Below are positions 23,099 through 23,220 of a stretch of DNA of 23,220 nucleotides, one piece after another. The translations under genes and the position numbers were made by a program. Under the pieces are notes generated by a model, which saw only the letters and a program-made list of their open reading frames with translations, was not told where the DNA came from and made no database searches. Each line of letters opens with the position of its first letter. The first letter of the stretch is position 1. The DNA comes from Acidithiobacillus sp. (lineage in GTDB: Bacteria; Pseudomonadota; Gammaproteobacteria; Acidithiobacillales; Acidithiobacillaceae). Location: NCBI GenBank assembly GCA_028065135.1, contig JAPTWR010000068.1:1-23220 (forward strand). Reading direction: 5' to 3'.

Positions 23099-23220
23099 CA
23101 GGCTGTCGGACTTTCACTTTGTGCCGAATTATCTTATAATTACCTATGATTCAATGTGATGAGTGAAATATGTCCCACTTTCTCGATGCTGATCGCAAGA
23201 CGGATTATCTCCTGCCGCCC
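23099..23220 (+). mobile_element. IS1182-family insertion sequence, left end (partial)
   Basis: The GGDEF-EAL frame breaks at CTAG (23095-23098). The sequence after it begins CAGGCTGTCGGACTTTC, typical of an IS end, and leads into a transposase start. A -10 TATAAT is at 23135-23140. The exact boundary and target duplication need the other end, which is outside the window. Confidence 0.7.
23170..23220 (+). CDS. IS1182-family transposase, N-terminal start (partial)
   Basis: Seventeen codons are visible, beginning MSHFLDADRKTDYLLPP, which matches the opening of IS1182-type (DDE) transposases as I remember them. The gene runs off the right edge. A weak GAG lies upstream of the ATG, and an outward-facing -10 box sits about 30 bases before it. 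Confidence 0.75.
   Translation, partial: MSHFLDADRKTDYLLPP

Overview
The window is about 23 kb of moderately GC-rich DNA. Gene content and IS types suit an Acidithiobacillus-like or related proteobacterium. This is an inference from overall look; no single gene proves it. It holds a short block of core-like genes followed by a long accessory region that starts at a tRNA gene.

Region 1 (1-4907, core-like): the 3' end of nadC; a convergent VOC/HPPD-like dioxygenase; a TetR regulator with a perfect palindromic operator inside its own promoter; a dienelactone hydrolase and an old-yellow-enzyme-type ene-reductase whose start and stop overlap; a conserved hypothetical protein; and tRNA-Leu(UAG).

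Region 2 (4908-10040, mobile): a tyrosine recombinase abuts the 3' end of tRNA-Leu, the usual layout of an integrated island. Next come two paralogous small genes that share a nearly identical 130-bp promoter/operator/leader, with an oppositely oriented one-TM protein between them. Then a minus-strand set encodes a trypsin-like protease, an unknown protein and a truncated ADP-ribosylglycohydrolase. A decayed IS110-family transposase remnant follows.

Region 3 (10041-19357, all on the minus strand): eight co-directional genes with short gaps. In transcription order these are a Lon-like AAA+ ATPase without protease domain, a calcineurin-like metallophosphoesterase, a PPP-type phosphatase (overlapping ATGA), a zinc-ribbon plus zeta-like P-loop kinase, a C5-cytosine methyltransferase, a PD-(D/E)XK endonuclease, a 637-aa protein with a C-terminal HEPN motif, and a Vsr mismatch endonuclease. 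The last four look like a restriction-modification locus with an extra HEPN (probable RNase) gene. The first four look like a separate, unnamed ATPase/phosphatase/kinase module. A 374-aa HTH protein is divergent from the ATPase and is the obvious candidate regulator.

Region 4 (20679-23220): a strong hairpin terminator, a noncoding stretch with a series of small palindromes built around ATTTT, and a GGDEF-EAL protein with a C-terminal CZB-like zinc domain. The 5' end of that gene is cut off by an IS1182-like element, whose transposase start runs off the window.

No CRISPR array and no second copy of the tRNA 3' end were found by eye, so the far boundary of the island is not fixed here.
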